In this document: one piece after another, positions 4,783 through 6,894 of the stretch
Numbering within the stretch: the first letter of the stretch is position 1
How the letters are laid out: each line of letters opens with the position of its first letter
NCBI GenBank assembly: GCA_002409365.1
Contig: DHUW01000056.1
Span: forward strand, 37,566 to 44,459
Direction of reading: 5' to 3'
DNA length: 6,894 nt
Source: Anaerolineaceae bacterium UBA5224
Lineage (GTDB): Bacteria > Chloroflexota > Anaerolineae > Anaerolineales > Anaerolineaceae
Made by a program: the position numbers and the translations under genes
Notes under the pieces: model-generated
What the model was told of the DNA's origin: nothing
The model's database searches: none
Seen by the model: only the letters and a program-made list of their open reading frames with translations

Positions 4783-6456
4783 ATGAATGAAGAACCGTTA
4801 CATGAAATCAAGCCTGAAAATAGTGATCTCAATGAAAATTCCGGGTTTCTGCCAAAGGAAACGCTGAAGCGACCCGGGCTTTCTTTGCTCAGTCTTTTCG
4901 CGGCAGGTGCCGTGATGATGCTGATCTGGTGGGGTGTAAACCAAATGGGCTGGCGCTGGCCGCTTTCTGTGCTGGTGGTTTGTGCACTCTATGGGATAAA
5001 TAGCCTTCTCCAGGAACGAAAAATTCCTGCTGCTTCATGGGTTCTGCTGGGTCTGACAATGCTCGTCGGCTTCATCCCTGCCCTACGCAGCAACGATTAC
5101 ACCATGATGCTTTCCATTCCGGTTACATTGGTCAGCCTGGCACTGCTCACGGCTGATCTCTTCAGCGGGCAATGGTGGCAGTTCCGCATTAGGGAGTATC
5201 TGAAAGCAGGTTTGCAGGCAATTCTTGCCTTTTTCGTCGGCTTCCCAATTATCGCCTCACAGGCGTTGCGCACAACCGGGAAGGACCCTGACCAAAAAGC
5301 ATCAGGCAAGCGGCTGGCGCTTGGTATCCTGAAGGGCATCCTGATCACGATACCTCTTCTGTTGATATTTACTTTTCTTTTCGCTTATGCCGATACGATC
5401 TTCGAAAGCAAGATCGATTCGTTGTTCCAATGGATCAAGGCAGATTTTCTTTCCCAGTTGGTTGGGCGGGTCTTCCTGACTCTCTTTTTCACCTGGCTGC
5501 TGGCAGCTGCGTTGTGGCTGCTGGTAACGCACAGCAGCAAAGCCAAAAAGATCGAACCAGACTCACCCCTCCTGGCACCCTTTTTAGGAATGACCGAAAC
5601 AACAATCACACTGGTCAGCCTGAATCTTCTCTTTGCATTTTTCTTAATAATCCAGTTCCAATACTTTTTTGCTGGAGAAGCCAACATTACCCAGGATGGC
5701 TTCACCTACGCCCAGTACGCTGACAGGGGATTCAGAGAATTGCTCCTGGTCGCAGCAATTGCCGGCCTCGTGTATTATGTCCTGGCATCTTTTACCCGTC
5801 GCGAGAGCAAACCAAGGCGCCTGATCTTCTCGCTGCTTGGCGGATTGCTACTGCTGCAGGTTGGCGTGGTTTTGGTTTCCGCTTACCAGCGCATCAACAT
5901 GTATGTTAACGCTTATGGCTTGACTGCCTACCGATTCATCCCCCAGATCTTTATTTTCTTCCTGGCTGCAACACTGCTTTCGCTGGTTTTGATGGAATTT
6001 TCTGACAAGTTTAAACGCCTGGCGTTGATCTTGTTTTCTGCGGCAATGCTTTTCACGCTCACCCTGGCTGTGATCAATGTGGACAAGGTGACAGCGCGTC
6101 ACAATGTTGAGCGTGCCCTGCAAGGGAAAGAGTTGGATTACAACTTTTTAGTGAATGGAATTTCAACCGACGCCGAACCTTTCCTGTTCGAAGTGGTACA
6201 TTCTGGCAGCCTTACTCAGAATCTGCAGCAGAACCTTGAAAAAGTTCTGGCTTGCAGAGCAACCAGATTTGAAGAGGCTATGGCTGGAAGGCGAAATTGG
6301 TTGGATTATGACATCTCTTTCATGCGAGCTAAAAACCTCTACAGCCAAAATCAGGACCTGCTGCAGAAATGGCCCCTTGAAAAGATGTACCAACCCGATG
6401 GCTGGCTTGGGGTCACCATCGAAGGCGATGACATTTATTGCGGTCCCATCAAGTAA
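4783..6456 (+). CDS. DUF4153/DUF4173 family polytopic membrane protein
   Basis: 557 residues; ATG 4783 has AGAGG seven bases upstream. A charged, probably cytoplasmic N-terminus (1-30) is followed by about twelve hydrophobic segments, roughly 33-51, 60-76, 83-100, 106-126, 142-160, 183-203, 228-249, 272-295, 318-336, 347-366, 385-404 and 412-430, and then a soluble tail (432-557). Family hallmarks are 'TETTITLVSLNLLFAFF' (271-287), 'TYAQYADRGFREL' (308-320) and 'INMYVNAYGLTAYRF' (371-385), plus the tail motif 'NVDKVTARHNVERALQGKELDYNFL' spanning 432-456 (only its start and end residues matter here: N432, D434, R439, N441, D452). These match DUF4153/DUF4173 proteins, which have no established biochemical role. 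The 30-bp gap to the next gene suggests an operon. The family call is confident; function is unknown. Confidence 0.85.
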   Translation: MNEEPLHEIKPENSDLNENSGFLPKETLKRPGLSLLSLFAAGAVMMLIWWGVNQMGWRWPLSVLVVCALYGINSLLQERKIPAASWVLLGLTMLVGFIPALRSNDYTMMLSIPVTLVSLALLTADLFSGQWWQFRIREYLKAGLQAILAFFVGFPIIASQALRTTGKDPDQKASGKRLALGILKGILITIPLLLIFTFLFAYADTIFESKIDSLFQWIKADFLSQLVGRVFLTLFFTWLLAAALWLLVTHSSKAKKIEPDSPLLAPFLGMTETTITLVSLNLLFAFFLIIQFQYFFAGEANITQDGFTYAQYADRGFRELLLVAAIAGLVYYVLASFTRRESKPRRLIFSLLGGLLLLQVGVVLVSAYQRINMYVNAYGLTAYRFIPQIFIFFLAATLLSLVLMEFSDKFKRLALILFSAAMLFTLTLAVINVDKVTARHNVERALQGKELDYNFLVNGISTDAEPFLFEVVHSGSLTQNLQQNLEKVLACRATRFEEAMAGRRNWLDYDISFMRAKNLYSQNQDLLQKWPLEKMYQPDGWLGVTIEGDDIYCGPIK

Positions 6457-6486
6457 GCGTAATCCGATCAATGATAAGATTATTGT

Positions 6487-6894
6487 ATGTTTCCACAACT
6501 TGACCCAAGCGAAGCACGCTTCCTGGCAGAGATCATTGTCAGCATTTTTGGTGTCGTATTTTTCCTTGGGCTGGCACTGTGGATGATCAGGCGCAAGCAA
6601 GCTGCCAAACCAGGCGAACCCACCCCGGCACCAGCCAGCCTGCCAGAGACTGCAGAACTGAAGGCAATGAACCCAGACGAGCAAAGCGATCGTGTAACTG
6701 CCCTCCTGCAGGAATACCAAACTTGGAAAAAAGAGCGATTGCTGCGGGGTGAGGATGGAAACAGCCTTTTCATACGGACTGGTGTTGAGAAAAACGGCTT
6801 GCGTTACCAGTTGGTTGCCAGCACGCAGGTTCAGGCGCTTGCCATCTACCTGAGTACACTAATGGCCGAAAATGACCCCCAAGCCAGTGTGCAG
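6487..6894 (+). CDS. Single-pass membrane protein of unknown function, N-terminal part (runs off the window)
   Basis: An open frame from ATG 6487 to the last base gives 136 codons with no stop. The protein begins 'MFPQLDPSEARFLAEI', has one hydrophobic helix at about 15-35 followed by RRK (35-37), then a Pro/Ala-rich linker (about 41-54) and a polar, partly helical region with 'EYQTWKKERLLRGEDG' (76-91) and 'GLRYQLVASTQVQALAIYL' (104-122). The positive charges after the helix predict an N-out, C-in topology, so the bulk would be cytoplasmic. The helix is not followed by a convincing cleavage site. No strong Shine-Dalgarno precedes the ATG; being 30 bp after the DUF4153 gene, it may depend on that gene's transcript and ribosomes. 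The antisense frames here are shadows. I do not recognise the family. Reality as a gene is supported by the clean frame, codon use like its neighbour and the sensible topology. Confidence 0.75.
   Translation, partial: MFPQLDPSEARFLAEIIVSIFGVVFFLGLALWMIRRKQAAKPGEPTPAPASLPETAELKAMNPDEQSDRVTALLQEYQTWKKERLLRGEDGNSLFIRTGVEKNGLRYQLVASTQVQALAIYLSTLMAENDPQASVQ

Noticed and set aside
6163..6720. 185-codon minus-strand frame across the end of the DUF4153 gene
   Set aside because: It overlaps the conserved C-terminal tail of the DUF4153 protein and the new membrane protein on the other strand, with no recognisable motifs.
1..6894. CRISPR arrays, insertion sequences, tRNA or rRNA genes, prophage or defence genes
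   Set aside because: No regularly spaced repeats, transposase or phage-like reading frames, terminal inverted repeats flanking a gene, or recognisable RNA genes were seen on either strand.

Overview
The window most likely comes from a bacterium of the Chloroflexota, probably an Anaerolineae-like lineage. This is inferred from the gene repertoire: a lipid-anchored serpin with a Pro/Glu/Tyr-rich tether, a zinc-finger-less J-protein, a signal-less GH1 glycosidase with an 'NNINNDWW' N-terminus, and a DUF4153/DUF4173 multi-spanning protein. Base composition looks balanced, and no rRNA, tRNA, mobile element or CRISPR array is visible, so the assignment is tentative.

Layout, left to right. (1) The 3' two thirds of a type II DnaJ/CbpA-like co-chaperone gene (+, 1-645) enters from the left edge. 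It converges on the serpin gene, and the two share one strong bidirectional terminator (712-738). (2) Three minus-strand genes follow, transcribed from right to left: GH1 beta-glycosidase (4566-3241), a membrane-anchored DUF218/YdcF-like protein (3080-2310) and a serpin lipoprotein (2137-758). Gaps of 160-172 bp separate them. A terminator at 2232-2269 separates the DUF218 gene from the serpin gene, so the serpin probably has its own promoter. (3) A 216-bp divergent regulatory region (4567-4782) holds an extended -10 promoter for the GH1 gene, a good sigma70-type promoter for the rightward genes, and a cluster of four TGAGAGT-like half-sites. (4) Rightward, a roughly 12-helix DUF4153/DUF4173 membrane protein (4783-6456) is followed 30 bp later by a single-pass membrane protein gene (6487 onward) that runs off the right edge.

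How the genes may work together: no single pathway links them. The serpin is predicted to be an inhibitory protease inhibitor tethered to the outer face of the membrane. The DUF218 protein is a membrane-anchored envelope protein. GH1 hydrolyses short beta-glycosides in the cytoplasm. The DUF4153/DUF4173 protein and its downstream neighbour look like a two-gene membrane unit of unknown function. The most noteworthy signals are the serpin (complete hinge, antithrombin-length reactive loop, lipobox), the possible hairpin over its ribosome binding site, the half-site cluster in the divergent promoter region, and the uncharacterised membrane pair at the right end. I see no convincing evidence of an entirely new multi-gene system.
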